Below are positions 31,900-32,278 of a stretch of DNA of 32,278 nt, piece by piece. The translations under genes and the position numbers were made by a program. Every line of letters begins with the position of its first letter. The stretch's first letter is position 1. Below the pieces are notes generated by a model. It searched no databases. It was not told where the DNA came from and saw only the letters and a program-made list of their open reading frames with translations. Source of the DNA: Kiritimatiellia bacterium (GTDB lineage: Bacteria > Verrucomicrobiota > Kiritimatiellia > RFP12 > UBA1067); NCBI GenBank assembly GCA_017544725.1, contig JAFYDR010000122.1, forward strand, positions 1 to 32,278. Reading direction: 5' to 3'.

Positions 31900-32236
31900 T
31901 GAAAAATGACAGGCGGCTATGCCGCCAGCTGGTAAAGCGTGTTAAGCTGGTTAAGCGGAGAGGCAAGCCGCAATGAAAAATAAAAAGAGAAAAATGAAGA
32001 ATACAGGAGGCGTGTCGCGGGTTGTTTGTCGCATATCATCGGTAGCTGTCGATTGTGATAGCCGCGTAGCGGCAACACAATCGAACTACCGAACCACCTA
32101 ACTACCGAACCGTTAGCGAAGCACACGAGCAGATGGAGCGCTTGCCTATAACTTCGTAGGGCGGCGAGGCCGCCCAGCTGAGAAGCGGGGAAGCTGAGAG
32201 GCTGAGAAGTAAGCAACCAGAGGTTGCAGTGACGGA
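31900..32236. repeat. Terminal intergenic repeat region
   Basis: No gene is visible. It contains GGCGGC-TAT-GCCGCC (about 31913-31925), a GTGTTAAGCTGGTTAAGC stretch, an inverse CGATAGCTACCGATGACACG unit (32011-32065) and GCGCTTGCCTATAACTTCG (about 32138), also seen near 12481. GGGCGGC-GAG-GCCGCCC (about 32159) and a GCTGAGAAGCGGGGAAGCTG tract (about 32178-32211) follow. Confidence 0.65.
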
Positions 32237-32278
32237 TGGGAGGGACGCGCTCCGTCGCGTCCGATTGCGTAACGACGA
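32237..32278. repeat. Hairpin repeat block, copy 2 (cut by window edge)
   Basis: TGGGAGGGACGCG, a loop, CGCGTCC and TAACGACGA. It is nearly identical to 12377-12420 and may continue beyond the window. Confidence 0.75.

Overview
The window is a chromosomal segment of a Gram-negative bacterium. The evidence for this is an MCE/MlaD-type lipid-transport protein, Tat-like and Sec signal peptides, and a candidate lipoprotein. The gene content (GH92, GH20, CE7-type esterase, glutaminase-A-like protein, Tat-exported Gfo/Idh/MocA protein, BspA-like surface protein, XylR-type regulator) and the repeat-filled intergenic gaps resemble gut-associated Verrucomicrobiota/Kiritimatiellota or Lentisphaerota. 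That taxonomic placement is an inference and no marker here proves it.

Layout, left to right. (1) 1-6001, minus strand: a tight run mlaD-like, VWA membrane protein, GH92 alpha-mannosidase, then recO. RecO starts at a TTG 7 nt after the GH92 stop and runs off the left edge. (2) 6427-8013, plus strand: a GH20 beta-hexosaminidase with a near-consensus promoter. (3) 8349-12238, minus strand: a glutaminase-A-like protein, RidA, and a Tat-exported metallophosphoesterase. (4) 12754-15293, minus strand: a more AT-rich island with a TTGACA-17-GATAAT promoter, a small lipoprotein, a 69-residue Trp-rich protein and a Gfo/Idh/MocA-fold protein lacking the EKP motif. It is followed by a decayed RHS fragment. 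(5) 15676-19752: two secreted proteins, one BspA-like and one fusing a glycerophosphodiesterase domain to a beta-rich passenger-like region. (6) 19950-21429, plus strand: an acetyl-xylan-esterase-like enzyme ending at a clear intrinsic terminator. (7) 22094-28687, minus strand: the housekeeping run nusA-infB-tyrS-djlA-like, with a consensus promoter and a terminator-like hairpin in the nusA leader. (8) 29002-30374, plus strand: a THUMP/RlmL-like RNA methyltransferase. (9) 30690-31899, minus strand: a XylR-type sugar-responsive regulator.

Several genes fit one theme, taking apart glycoprotein or polysaccharide glycans: GH92 removes mannose, GH20 removes N-acetylhexosamine, the CE7-like esterase removes acetyl groups, and a XylR-type regulator is nearby. 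They are not arranged as one locus, so coordination is only a possibility.

The most unusual feature is the intergenic DNA. Nearly every gap is built from a small set of recurring blocks in varying order and orientation: CGATAGCTACCGATGACACG units, GCTGAGAAGC-type short repeats, GGCGGC-loop-GCCGCC hairpins, a hairpin block containing GGGACGCG, a block of about 110 bp upstream of two promoters, and a 224-bp nested inverted repeat. One regulator gene even takes its C-terminal codons and stop from such repeats. No tRNA, rRNA, CRISPR array, insertion sequence or prophage was seen.
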